Below are positions 27,225-36,009 of a stretch of DNA of 64,000 nt, in pieces. Position 1 is the first letter of the stretch. Every line of letters begins with the position of its first letter. Under the pieces are notes generated by a model. The model worked only from the letters and a program-made list of their open reading frames with translations. It was not told the origin of the DNA and made no database searches. This stretch comes from Ferroplasma sp. Lineage in GTDB: Archaea; Thermoplasmatota; Thermoplasmata; Thermoplasmatales; Thermoplasmataceae. Both the position numbers and the translations under genes were made by a program. The DNA is taken from positions 310,001 through 374,000 of the forward strand of contig NZ_CP133597.1 in assembly GCF_031200575.1 (NCBI RefSeq), written 5' to 3'.

Positions 27225-28025
27225 CTAGTGTGAGATCTCTATGCCGCTATCCATGCTGCCAGCAGGTATTATTAATGATCTTCTTCCGCCTTTAGAAATG
27301 AAGCTTATAATCGCTTTTATCATGCTGCTGAAACCAGTGTCCCTATAATATCCTGACGCATACCTTTCCTGCAGGTCCTTATAATTTATTTTTATTACAC
27401 CGCCATTATTGTTATGCCATGTGTTTATGGACTTTAGAGGGACATCTGCTATAATCATCAGGGTATCAGCCTCCAGGAGGGTGGCCAGAAGTGATGAATA
27501 CATATTGGGATCTACATTCCCCTTAATGAATCTGTAGTACTGCAAATTCTTCACTACAGGCGCGCCTGGTGCAGATATTAGGGGCAGATAGCCATCGGCC
27601 ATGAGAGCCATTATGGCTGATTTTTCCAGTATATCAACTGGCTCGAGGTAATCGCCCTTATAAGATGAGTGTGGTCCTTCCACGCTGTTTCGATCTGCCA
27701 TTCCTGAATCCTCATTAACATCTATCCTCTTGGGATCACCTACTTCAACCCTTGTAAAAATGCTTATAATGTCCCTGGAATACCCGTTTATATACTTTAC
27801 CCTGTCATAGTTATTCAGGGTTTCCAGTATACTCTGCATGTCTGTGTATTTATTTTCCATGTTCATCAATACAAGAGCTACCTCATTTTCTGATATTATT
27901 TTTCCCGTGCCAGCGAATACATCCTCAAGCCTTTTGGTAATCTGGCAATCACCATTTTTGACCGAATTTCCACCATCTATTGCTATTACAAATCTTTCCA
28001 TGGAAAACCATCCATAAATATGCAT
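27225..28025 (-). CDS. Amino-acid-kinase-fold protein, divergent carbamate-kinase relative
   Basis: 266 residues. FVIAIDGGNSV near the N-terminus parallels the ALGGNAL phosphate loop of carbamate kinase. LEPVDILEKSAIMALMADGY then PLISAPGAPVV align with the segment before and at GGGGIPV, and LLATLLEADTLMIIADV aligns with the ADVLLILTDV strand. However the GGGG loop reads APGA, the lysine of the V-I-D-K-D motif is missing (NVDPNM), and G-S-M-G-P-K reads GFSSMIK. Ancestry is fairly clear; kinase activity is doubtful. Translation may instead start at ATG 28001 (MERFVIAIDGG). Confidence 0.6.
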   Translation of the reverse strand: MHIYGWFSMERFVIAIDGGNSVKNGDCQITKRLEDVFAGTGKIISENEVALVLMNMENKYTDMQSILETLNNYDRVKYINGYSRDIISIFTRVEVGDPKRIDVNEDSGMADRNSVEGPHSSYKGDYLEPVDILEKSAIMALMADGYLPLISAPGAPVVKNLQYYRFIKGNVDPNMYSSLLATLLEADTLMIIADVPLKSINTWHNNNGGVIKINYKDLQERYASGYYRDTGFSSMIKAIISFISKGGRRSLIIPAGSMDSGIEISH

Positions 28026-28063
28026 ATATGATAAGATTATTAAATTATCTGCAATAAGCTAGT

Positions 28064-28546
28064 ATGGGAAAAAAGGTTAGCGAATCTGAAGTACATTCTG
28101 AAATCATTGTTCTTCCCGGAGATACAAACATGTTCGGGGACCTTTACGGAGGAAGGCTTGTTGAATGGATGGATAATATAGGCAGCATAACAGCATTCAA
28201 GCACAGCAGAATGAAGGTGGTAACAGGCAGTATAGACAACCTGTTCTTTCTTTCTCCCATTAAACTGGGTTACATAGTACATCTGCATTCCTTTGTTACT
28301 TTTACTACCAGATCAACCATGGAAATAGAAATAGATGTATCATCTGAAAATGTAACAACAGGAACTACTAATGTCACAACAAGGGCATTCTTTACCTACG
28401 TTGCGCTGGATGAGAACGGCCATGCTGTAGAGATACCACAGTTAATTCCGGAGAATGACGCTGAAAAAGCAAAATTCAACGAGGGGAAATTAAGATCCGA
28501 ACATAGATTACAGCTATTGAACGATATAAAAAATGGCCTGAAATAA
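28064..28546 (+). CDS. Acyl-CoA thioesterase, hotdog fold (YciA/BACH type)
   Basis: 160 residues. LPGDTNMFGDLYGGRLVEWM is the family's conserved opening with the catalytic Asp/Asn region, and GSIDNLFFLSPIKLGYIVHL matches the second strand pair. It hydrolyses acyl-CoA to free acid and CoA. Divergent from the carbamate-kinase-like gene, with 38 bp between. The Hjc gene follows after 10 bp. Confidence 0.92.
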   Translation: MGKKVSESEVHSEIIVLPGDTNMFGDLYGGRLVEWMDNIGSITAFKHSRMKVVTGSIDNLFFLSPIKLGYIVHLHSFVTFTTRSTMEIEIDVSSENVTTGTTNVTTRAFFTYVALDENGHAVEIPQLIPENDAEKAKFNEGKLRSEHRLQLLNDIKNGLK

Positions 28547-28556
28547 GCTGATAATA

Positions 28557-29072
28557 ATGAATGGTAGCATATATGAAAGGGAATTAATGAACATCCTGAA
28601 TGGCACAAAGAATACCGTGGAAAGAATTGCCAAAAATCTTGATCCAGTATCAAGGGATACTGTATACACAATAATGGATAGGCCATTTTATGTGGCAAGG
28701 GCCGCAGGGTCATTCGGTGCAGATCTCGTCGCGCTCAGGGATGATTATTCCCTGATTATAGAGGTAAAATCCTCATCCAGGGAACAGCTCGCATTCAGTG
28801 AATCCTCAGGGACGAAACAGGAACAGGCAATAAAACTTCATAACAGGTGCATTTCCTCTGGACTTTTTATAACCTACGCATACCGGCTCAAGAACTATAA
28901 GGGTGATTTCTGGAGATTCTTTTCAATAGAAAGCGATTACAAATACAGTGGAAAAATGAAAGGGCTTTATGAGCTTCTTCCTAAACAGAAAATAACAAAA
29001 ACAGGGAATTTTATTTTGAAATGGGAGGACGGGCTCCCGTTGACAACACTAATATCCTATCTTAACTCATAG
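28557..29072 (+). CDS. hjc: Holliday junction resolvase Hjc
   Basis: 171 residues. GSIYERELMNIL carries the first catalytic Glu; VARAAGSFGADLVALRDDY the Asp; LIIEVKSS the Glu-x-Lys; and QAIKLHNRCISSGLFITYAY completes the nuclease core. Between the first two motifs there is an extra stretch (about residues 17-45) relative to usual Hjc proteins of around 120-140 residues, and the C-terminus is also extended. The enzyme resolves four-way junctions in recombination. The 3' end overlaps the convergent aminotransferase gene by 6 bp. Confidence 0.9.
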   Translation: MNGSIYERELMNILNGTKNTVERIAKNLDPVSRDTVYTIMDRPFYVARAAGSFGADLVALRDDYSLIIEVKSSSREQLAFSESSGTKQEQAIKLHNRCISSGLFITYAYRLKNYKGDFWRFFSIESDYKYSGKMKGLYELLPKQKITKTGNFILKWEDGLPLTTLISYLNS

Positions 29073-30419
29073 GCCTGCCTTTATGGAGCTGTCCAGTATG
29101 TCAATGGCCTCATCCACCTGTTTTTCATTTATGATCAGGGGTGGTATGAACCTTATGGCACTTTCCCCGGCCCCCAGAAGTATTAATCCTCTCTTATATG
29201 CATTTTCAATAGTTTTGTCTCTCAGAGCTGCAAAATGTGCCTTTGTCCTTCTATTTTTAACGAAGTCTATTGCCTGCATGAGCCCCAGCCCCCTAACATC
29301 GCCTATGGCATCATATTTTTCACTGAGCTCTTTAAGTCTTTTATTCAGATAGTTTCCGACATTTTTAGAATTTGTAAGCATATCCTTATTCTTTATCTCC
29401 TCTATTGTCGCCCTGCTTGCAACAGCAGCAAGAAGATTACCGCCGAATGTGTTTGAATGCAGCCCAGATTTCTCAAAATCATACTTGCTTTTGACAACAG
29501 ATGCACCCATGGGTATGCCGGATGCTATGGATTTCGCCACTGACATGATATCCGGATCAACATCAAAGTATTCAGATGCAAAGAAAGTCCCTGTTCTTCC
29601 GAACCCTGTCTGTACCTCATCCATTATGTAAAGTATCTCATTATCGTGTGCCAGTTCCATGAGTCTCTTATGGAAGTCCCTGGGAGGCACTATGTATCCA
29701 CCCTCACCCTGTATTGGCTCTACCAGTATCCCGGCAACACTATTAGATGGCAGGAAGCGTCCAAAAACATAATCCTCCAGGTAATCCAGCACTGCGTTTG
29801 TAAGATCTTCCGGGTTTTCATATCCATCTATGTTGAAAGGATTCCTGTATGGGTCAGGGAATGGTATATGTGTTACGCCATTCATTTCAGGGAAGAAACC
29901 CTCATGATGCACAGGCTGTGAGGCTGTGAACGCAAGGGCGCCCATGGTTCTGCCGTGGAATCCTCCGATAAAGCCTATAAACTGGGGTCTTTTTGTATAA
30001 CTCCTGGCAAGTTTCAGGGACGCTTCATTGCTTTCTGCACCGCTGTTTGCGTAAAAGACCTTTTTATCATGGCTCCCGGGTGCCACGCCTATGAGTGCCT
30101 TTGCAGCCTCTACCTGCTCCTCATAAAAGAAGTCTGTGCCGGCAAAATGCCAGAGCTTATGCAACTGTTCCTCGACCTTAGAAATTACATATTCATCGCC
30201 ATACCCTATATTTGTTGTGCTTATGCCGCTGGAAAAGTCTAGAAATACATTTTTATCAACATCTTCTATGTAACATCCATAGCCTCTTGATGCAACAACC
30301 GGCAGGGACTTGGTGGAGGTTGCAAGGTATTTTTCATCCTCGGCAATAACCTGTTTTGCCCTTGGTCCTGGCAGGTCTGTAACAATTTTCACTCCCTTTA
30401 GTACTGCACTGCTATCCAT
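29067..30419 (-). CDS. Class III aminotransferase (4-aminobutyrate/ornithine type)
   Basis: 450 residues. YANSGAESNEASLKLAR binds phosphate, IMDEVQTGFGRTG (Asp267) contacts the PLP ring nitrogen, and Lys296 in SVAKSIASGIPMGA forms the Schiff base. Length and motifs match the archaeal branch that includes GABA and acetylornithine aminotransferases and also broad-range amino acid racemases, so the precise substrate is undecided. Likely a catabolic enzyme feeding glutamate. Single gene with an AT-rich upstream region. Confidence 0.9.
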   Translation of the reverse strand: MDSSAVLKGVKIVTDLPGPRAKQVIAEDEKYLATSTKSLPVVASRGYGCYIEDVDKNVFLDFSSGISTTNIGYGDEYVISKVEEQLHKLWHFAGTDFFYEEQVEAAKALIGVAPGSHDKKVFYANSGAESNEASLKLARSYTKRPQFIGFIGGFHGRTMGALAFTASQPVHHEGFFPEMNGVTHIPFPDPYRNPFNIDGYENPEDLTNAVLDYLEDYVFGRFLPSNSVAGILVEPIQGEGGYIVPPRDFHKRLMELAHDNEILYIMDEVQTGFGRTGTFFASEYFDVDPDIMSVAKSIASGIPMGASVVKSKYDFEKSGLHSNTFGGNLLAAVASRATIEEIKNKDMLTNSKNVGNYLNKRLKELSEKYDAIGDVRGLGLMQAIDFVKNRRTKAHFAALRDKTIENAYKRGLILLGAGESAIRFIPPLIINEKQVDEAIDILDSSIKAGL

Positions 30420-30580
30420 AAAAATATAATGGTAGGATAATTAAATACTTTCTTATTGATACATTTACATAATATTATTAAATTATCTAAATAAATTTGG
30501 ATTCTCAATTTTTGTTATAAATTATCAAAGTCATGCAATAATACATTAACTGCAATACGCTATTATACTTTAGAGTATAT

Positions 30581-31273
30581 GTGCTTTTTATAGACAGGAA
30601 AAATGAGCTGAATATGCTTTACTCAGCATATAAAAGATCCATGGCAGAACTGGTTTTGATAACCGGTAGAAGAAGGATGGGAAAAACCGAATTAATCAAA
30701 AAATGTATAAATGAACATAAAGGTGTTTTGCTTACCTGCAGGGAGGAATCAGAAAAATTAATGCTTGAAAGGTCTTCTATTATTCTGGGAAATTATTTTC
30801 AAGATGATTTTATAATTAAAAATTCCATAAAAAGCTGGGATTCCTTTTTCGAATATCGGTATAAAAATACTTTAAATGAAAAATCAATAATAGCAATAGA
30901 TGAATTTTCATACGCTCTTAATAATAAGTCATTACAATCCCTTTTGCAGGATTACTTGGACAATAAATTGAAAAGCACAAGAATATTTCTTATACTTTCT
31001 GGGTCCAATATATCCATGATGTAAAATCTATCTGATTATAGGTCTCCATTATATGGAAGAAGAACCGGACAGATAACATTAAAAGAATTCCCATTTGTTG
31101 AGGTCTTACGTTACTTCGGCGATCCAGAATTAGCTGTAAAGTACTATAGTGTTTATGGCAGAACACCTGCATATATAATGGAAGTAAATAAAACCAAAAG
31201 CTTTACTGAAAAAATTTCAATAGGCACACCGAACTTCCTGAAAGGACTTTTATATAATTATATTATAACATGA
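30581..31273 (+). pseudogene. Archaeal-type ATPase remnant with in-frame stop and missing C-terminus
   Basis: A GTG-started frame encodes FIDRKNELNMLYSAYKRS and P-loop ITGRRRMGKTEL, the opening of the archaeal ATPase family whose full members have about 450 residues and a C-terminal DUF234. The frame meets TAA at 31022-31024 right after LSGSNISMM, yet the same frame continues with LSDYRSPLYGRRTGQITLKE and GRTPAYIMEVN, the next blocks of the family. A single G-to-T change in a GAA codon would explain the stop. It then ends for good at TGA 31271-31273, about half way along a normal protein. Both nonsense mutation and truncation are present, so the gene is dead. Confidence 0.85.
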
Positions 31274-31274
31274 T

Positions 31275-32264
31275 ATGGCTACAGATACCAACACCAAATA
31301 TCAGCTAAAATTTTTACGTGATGAATTAACCGATATGGTATTTTATACTTATCTCTACAGAAAAACCAGTGATCCAGAACTGAAGGAAGACTTCCGTAAG
31401 CTCGCAACCACAGAGAATGAGCATGCCAATTTCTGGGGCCAGGAATTAAAGTCGACAGATGTGAATGTCAATAAGGTATCCTACAGGAAGATAAAGTATT
31501 TTTTCATGAAAATAATAAGAAACCTGATTGGTGGTAGCCTGATTATTAATCTTCTGGAGCACGGCGAATACCAGTCTATTAAAAAATATAAGGAATATTT
31601 AGATAATTATACACAGGATGATAAATACAGGAACAAAGTCAACGAGCTTATAGTCTCGGAAATGCAACATGAGGAAATATTCGCAAATAAAATTTCAAGC
31701 AGTGCAAAGAATATTCAAAAGAGCAGGGATTTCCTCTACGGCATGAGTGACGGGCTGGTGGAGGTTCTTGCCACGCTTGCCGGGCTCTCTGCCATAATTA
31801 CCAGTCATATAGATATTGCATTGAGCGGCGTTGTGGTGGGAATCAGCGGAACATTTAGCATGACCCTGGGTGCCTACCTGGCCCAGAAATCAGAATCTGA
31901 ATATAAGATTGCCATGCTCAACAGAAAGCATATATTCTCTAAAAGCAAGGGCGTCCAGAAAATGATAGATCGTTACTCATCGGAAGCCACAAATTCGGCA
32001 TTGAATACAGCACTTTCATATATTACCGGGGCTGTTATACCCATACTCCCTTTTATATTCCTCTCTAAATTCATAGCAGTTATTCTTGCAGTAATCCTTG
32101 TTTTTGTTGCACAGGGCATTTCAAATTCTATCGTTGCCCTCTCGCTGAACACACCAATACTGAAATCAGGACTGAGGGCAGCTTTTCTGGCACTGGGGGC
32201 GGCCGCTGTTACATTTACTGCCGGGGAAATATTCCATTTAATATTCCACATATCTCTATTATAA
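31275..32264 (+). CDS. Ferritin-like domain fused to VIT1/CCC1 membrane transporter (Mbfa-like)
   Basis: 329 residues. The N-terminal half (about 1-140) is a four-helix ferritin-like domain with Glu/His pairs in TTENEHANFW and SEMQHEEIFANK. The C-terminal half has about five membrane helices with MSDGLVEVLATLAGLS and GISGTFSMTLGAYLAQKSESE, signatures of the vacuolar iron transporter family. Related proteins export or store iron or manganese. It starts 1 bp after the ATPase pseudogene, whose 3' end probably supplies part of its upstream region; TTATATAATTATATT just before the ATG is A/T-rich enough to hold its promoter. Confidence 0.9.
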   Translation: MATDTNTKYQLKFLRDELTDMVFYTYLYRKTSDPELKEDFRKLATTENEHANFWGQELKSTDVNVNKVSYRKIKYFFMKIIRNLIGGSLIINLLEHGEYQSIKKYKEYLDNYTQDDKYRNKVNELIVSEMQHEEIFANKISSSAKNIQKSRDFLYGMSDGLVEVLATLAGLSAIITSHIDIALSGVVVGISGTFSMTLGAYLAQKSESEYKIAMLNRKHIFSKSKGVQKMIDRYSSEATNSALNTALSYITGAVIPILPFIFLSKFIAVILAVILVFVAQGISNSIVALSLNTPILKSGLRAAFLALGAAAVTFTAGEIFHLIFHISLL

Positions 32265-32331
32265 TTTTGTAGTAATCCAGCAAATAATGATATAGCAACA
32301 AAAATATTTATAATATTGCTCACTATTTATA

Positions 32332-33108
32332 GTGTTGAACACCATAGAGATAAATAATATTTACAAGCGTTATGGTACCACTAATGCATTGAATGGCATA
32401 AACTTATCAATTCAGGGTGGCCAGATATACGGTGTGCTCGGCCCTAATGGGTCTGGAAAAACAACGCTTCTAAAGATAATAGCAGGAATACTGCCTGCCT
32501 CATCAGGGGATGTATCTGTCAATGGCATCTCAGTCAATGCAAATCCAGATGCCATAAAATCCATAACAGGCTATATACCGGAAACACCTGCACTTTATGA
32601 GTCATTGACGCCTGTTGAATATTTTAACTTCCTTGCCTCTGTATTTAAAATAGATGAACACGTACTCAAGGACAGGATTACTGCATTCGCAAACGCCCTG
32701 GAAATAGGAAAATATCTGGATGAATTCATAGGCTCGCTATCTTTCGGGACAAAGCAGAAGGTTGCTATCATAGGTTCCCTTATACACGATCCCCAGGTAA
32801 TAGTAATGGATGAGGGCATGAACGGGCTTGATCCAAAATCTTCTAAAATAATAAAGGAGCTGCTGAAAGATATAACGGCAAGGGGGAAAACTGTGATCTT
32901 CTCAACGCATATAATGGAAATAGCGGAAACTGTGTGTGATACAATTTCCATACTCTATAACGGGAACATTGCAGGAACCGGTAATCTCGCACAGCTCAGG
33001 GAAGAGGCAGGTTCAAGCAATAATGACCTTGAGGGAATCTTCCTGAAATTAACAGGCGATGAGGACCTTGATAACCTCCTGGATTCGTTGAGGGATTCCA
33101 TAAAATGA
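32332..33108 (+). CDS. ABC transporter ATP-binding protein
   Basis: 258 residues. Walker A GPNGSGKTTLLK (about 38), signature segment GSLSFGTKQKV (atypical, LSFGTKQ instead of LSGGQ), Walker B VIVMDEGMNGLDP, and switch His in FSTHIMEIAE. The start is GTG 32332 or TTG 32335. It overlaps the permease gene by 4 bp and together they form an exporter-type transporter with no solute-binding protein. Substrate unknown. Confidence 0.95.
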   Translation: MLNTIEINNIYKRYGTTNALNGINLSIQGGQIYGVLGPNGSGKTTLLKIIAGILPASSGDVSVNGISVNANPDAIKSITGYIPETPALYESLTPVEYFNFLASVFKIDEHVLKDRITAFANALEIGKYLDEFIGSLSFGTKQKVAIIGSLIHDPQVIVMDEGMNGLDPKSSKIIKELLKDITARGKTVIFSTHIMEIAETVCDTISILYNGNIAGTGNLAQLREEAGSSNNDLEGIFLKLTGDEDLDNLLDSLRDSIK

Positions 33109-34697
33109 ATAATAAAACATTATTTCTGAGTAAACTAATAATGGTAGAGCAGCGTTACCTTGCTTTAAAGGATACGCCGAAATTTCAGCAGAATGTGAAT
33201 TCAGGCAATAAACAGTCATATTTCATGCGAAACATCCTCATGTCCTATTTATCCAATGCAGTGCTCTTTACCATGATATTTCTACTGCTGGATTCAGTTT
33301 ATTTTGCCGAACGTGATACCGCGGCCCTGGCATCATTTGGCCTCATAATATTCCTTTATCTTTTCATAATAGGAATATATAATTCAATAGTTTTCCTCAA
33401 CTCTGTATATAACAATAATATAATGGCCCCACTTAAATCAATACCAATAAAGGTCAATGTCAATGTTCCATTTGCCTCATGGTTCATTTACAATTCATCC
33501 TCATACATTTTTGTAGTACTTCCATCTGCAGTGTTCTTTTATATTTTAACCGGGGATTATGAAACCATATTCCTTGCATTGCTGTATGCTTTTCTGGTTA
33601 TGATGCTCAGCTTTATCATATCATCCGTGCTTTTTATCTATTCAGGAAAGAAAGCCAAAAAACATACATCAATCAGAAATGTCATCCGTATCCTGATGTT
33701 ATTTGTGTTTCTCGGGCTGTTTTATCTCCTGCTGGAAAATCCTGCATATTTCGGATATGTCAGTGCAGCAATATCCTCTCTGCCATATTACGTACGCATT
33801 TTTGCGTTTCCCATAAATACCGAGTATATTGTATTCTACAATTACCAGCTGCCCTTGCTTTACAGGGTTCTGGAACTATTCCTGTCCATATTGTTCCTTG
33901 GCATTATCCTTTTTGTCTATTCAAAAATAAGGTACAAAATTTATGAAATTCTAATGACTTCCGAGGAGAACCAGTCCAGCGAAAAAATATTTTCCACTGT
34001 GAAAACCCATGGAATGCTAAGGGCTTTTCTGAATAAGGATATAAAGAGCACTTTCAGGAAAACACAGAATCTCTCATATATATTCCTACCCGTGCTTTTC
34101 GTAATACCATTCTTCTTCGCAGTTGACAGCGCATCTGCCCTCGATTCCGGGTTTTTTTCCCTGCTCTATCTGGTGGAGTTTGTATCATCATTTTATGCCA
34201 TTTTCCTTCTGGTTGTTGAGGGCAAGGGCATAGAGGTGTTGAATTCACTTCCAGTAACGAAGAGAGAAATAACTCTCTATAAAAGCATTTTCGGGCTCAT
34301 TATATTCTCTGTGATAGCCGCTGCCTTCGTCCTGGTTACTGCAATAATTTCACGGCAGGTTTCCATATATGACTTTTTTGAATTTTTTGATGGGGTTACC
34401 CTTTTTTATGCTATAATAAGCATAAATATCAGCAGGCTTCTAAATAAACTTCCACCGGGCACATCAAACCTCAATTATTATTCTTTTGGTACATATCCCA
34501 TGCTTTTTATTTTTATACTGTCACTGGCGATACTTGCCATATCCATGGTTTTTGCAGTTGGCCTATCATTTATTGCTTTTCGTTCCTTATTTTACTATGT
34601 TTACATGGATCTTCCTGTCAATATAATTATCCTGCTATTTATTATGGCAAAACCGAAATTTTTTAAAAATAACGAAAATGTTATAAATAGTTTATAA
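33105..34697 (+). CDS. ABC transporter permease, exporter type
   Basis: 530 residues with 10 to 12 hydrophobic helices in two halves separated by a cytoplasmic loop (about 270-320, with KIFSTVKTHGMLRAFLNKDIK). It has the general look of ABC-2 type exporters of large size, such as those paired with ATPases of the CcmA group, but no motif identifies a substrate. EGKGIEVLNSLPVTKREITLYK near residue 372 is a coupling-loop type segment frequent in such permeases. The gene runs directly into the promoter of the S19e operon. Confidence 0.8.
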   Translation: MNNKTLFLSKLIMVEQRYLALKDTPKFQQNVNSGNKQSYFMRNILMSYLSNAVLFTMIFLLLDSVYFAERDTAALASFGLIIFLYLFIIGIYNSIVFLNSVYNNNIMAPLKSIPIKVNVNVPFASWFIYNSSSYIFVVLPSAVFFYILTGDYETIFLALLYAFLVMMLSFIISSVLFIYSGKKAKKHTSIRNVIRILMLFVFLGLFYLLLENPAYFGYVSAAISSLPYYVRIFAFPINTEYIVFYNYQLPLLYRVLELFLSILFLGIILFVYSKIRYKIYEILMTSEENQSSEKIFSTVKTHGMLRAFLNKDIKSTFRKTQNLSYIFLPVLFVIPFFFAVDSASALDSGFFSLLYLVEFVSSFYAIFLLVVEGKGIEVLNSLPVTKREITLYKSIFGLIIFSVIAAAFVLVTAIISRQVSIYDFFEFFDGVTLFYAIISINISRLLNKLPPGTSNLNYYSFGTYPMLFIFILSLAILAISMVFAVGLSFIAFRSLFYYVYMDLPVNIIILLFIMAKPKFFKNNENVINSL

Positions 34698-34702
34698 ATA
34701 AA
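34691..34702 (+). promoter_or_regulatory. TATA box of the S19e-aIF6 operon
   Basis: TTTATAAATAAA overlaps the last codons and stop of the permease gene and is centred about 22 nt before the S19e ATG at 34719. GTGAT at 34711-34715 could serve as a weak ribosome site if transcription starts slightly earlier. Confidence 0.55.
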
Positions 34703-34718
34703 CCTGCATCGTGATAAT

Positions 34719-35171
34719 ATGGTGAATGTTAAAGAAGTTCCTGCAGATTTATTGTTAAATAAGCTTGCGTCAGAATTCAAGGAGAAAGATGTTAAGATGC
34801 CAGAATGGGTAAACTATCTCAAGGATGGCATCGGCAAGGAGAGGTCATGGGTACAGGACGACTGGTATTATACAAGAATGGCATCCATAATGAGAAAGGT
34901 TGCGCTGAACAGCAGCATAGGCATATCCAGATTGAGCCAGGAGTATGGCGGGCGCCAGGACAGGGGCACAAAACGCTACCACCCGGTGGAGGGAAGCAGG
35001 TACATAGTAAGGAACATACTGCAGACACTTGAAAAGCTGGGATATTTAAAAAACGACACAAAAACCGGCAGGTCGCTTACACCTGCTGGCCAGTCCCTGG
35101 TGGATAAGGCCGCAAAGGAGGTAATGAAAAACCTTGCTGAAAAGGACAAGGTTTTTGAGAAATACCTTTAA
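34719..35171 (+). CDS. rps19e: Ribosomal protein S19e (eS19)
   Basis: 150 residues. MPEWVNYLKDGIGKERSW and DDWYYTRMASIMRKV, then GIGISRLSQEYGGRQDRGTK-like sequence with RHHPVEG replaced by RYHPVEGSRY, are the conserved blocks. It is a small-subunit head protein in archaea and eukaryotes. It is first of five genes with PDCD5, L39e, L31e and aIF6, a gene order common in archaea. Confidence 0.96.
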   Translation: MVNVKEVPADLLLNKLASEFKEKDVKMPEWVNYLKDGIGKERSWVQDDWYYTRMASIMRKVALNSSIGISRLSQEYGGRQDRGTKRYHPVEGSRYIVRNILQTLEKLGYLKNDTKTGRSLTPAGQSLVDKAAKEVMKNLAEKDKVFEKYL

Positions 35172-35219
35172 TAACAAATCTTATGAATATTGGATTAATA
35201 TCTAACTCTGGTGTTGTAA

Positions 35220-35564
35220 ATGGATGAGGATGACGAGTTAAATAATATCCGGAAGCGAAAACTCGAGGAAATGCAGAGAAATGCCCAGCAGCAGAATCAA
35301 ATAGATGATGAAAGCAAAAGGCAGATGGAACAGGAGGAGGCAAGAAGGCAGCAGATCCTGAGGCAGATACTAACCACTGAAGCACGTGAAAGATTAAGCA
35401 CATTAAAACTCGTGAGGCCAGACCTGGTAAACAACGTTGAAAACCAGTTGATACAGCTGGCAGGCATGGGCAGAATCAACAGGGTTATAGGAGACGAGGA
35501 ATTAAAGGGTATACTATCACGTCTAATAGGAACTAAAAGGGAAACAAAAATAGAGAGGAGATGA
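35220..35564 (+). CDS. PDCD5-family DNA-binding protein
   Basis: 114 residues. A highly charged, Gln-rich N-terminal helix ([20 protein letters not shown]) precedes the compact three-helix core with [19 protein letters not shown] and [16 protein letters not shown], as in archaeal PDCD5/TFAR19 proteins. Its constant place beside S19e and L39e links it to ribosomes or translation, though DNA binding has been reported for relatives. GGAGATGA at its end provides the ribosome site for L39e. Confidence 0.93.
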   Translation: MDEDDELNNIRKRKLEEMQRNAQQQNQIDDESKRQMEQEEARRQQILRQILTTEARERLSTLKLVRPDLVNNVENQLIQLAGMGRINRVIGDEELKGILSRLIGTKRETKIERR

Positions 35565-35566
35565 AT

Positions 35567-35722
35567 ATGAGTAAAAACAAACCACTTGGAAAAAAATTAA
35601 GGTTAATGAAACACGTTAACTCAAATAGAAGGGTACCCGGATGGGTTATGCTTAGAACCGACAGGAAGATGACCCAGAATCCGAAAAGGAAGAACTGGAG
35701 AAGGTCAAACTTAAAACTTTAA
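35567..35722 (+). CDS. rpl39e: Ribosomal protein L39e (eL39)
   Basis: A 51-residue, very basic protein. It begins [16 protein letters not shown] and ends [11 protein letters not shown], with [11 protein letters not shown] in the middle, a full-length match to L39e, which lines the nascent-chain exit tunnel. GGAG at 35557-35560 lies 6 nt ahead of the ATG. It stops one base before the GGTG that serves L31e. Confidence 0.96.
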   Translation: MSKNKPLGKKLRLMKHVNSNRRVPGWVMLRTDRKMTQNPKRKNWRRSNLKL

Positions 35723-35732
35723 GGTGTTAGCA

Positions 35733-36005
35733 ATGGTAGAAAATAATGAATTATCAACAGAGGAGCTTATAAACATATCACTGAGGCCTGCAAGGGCATC
35801 ATCCAGAAGAAGAAGGGCAGATACGGCTATAGAAATAATAAAAGATGCTGTAGCCAAATACACAAAATCTGAGCCAGGCATGATATGGGTGGATAATAAG
35901 GTTAATGAGTTTATATGGAAGCGTGGGAGAGAGCACATACCTACAAAGGTAAGCCTGAAAATAATCAAACTCGAAGATGGCACAACCGAAGTAATTCTCC
36001 CGTAA
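35733..36005 (+). CDS. rpl31e: Ribosomal protein L31e (eL31)
   Basis: 90 residues from ATG 35733; GGTG at 35723-35726 stands 6 nt ahead, so the slightly upstream GTG at 35724 is the ribosome site and not the start. INISLRPARASSRRRRADTA and GMIWVDNKVNEFIWKRGREH are diagnostic. It is a large-subunit protein near the tunnel exit. aIF6 follows after 4 bp. Confidence 0.95.
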   Translation: MVENNELSTEELINISLRPARASSRRRRADTAIEIIKDAVAKYTKSEPGMIWVDNKVNEFIWKRGREHIPTKVSLKIIKLEDGTTEVILP

Positions 36006-36009
36006 TCCT

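Noticed and set aside
30581-31273. Frameshift in the ATPase remnant
   Set aside because: The homologous text after the stop continues in the same frame, so the break is a substitution to TAA and not an insertion or deletion.
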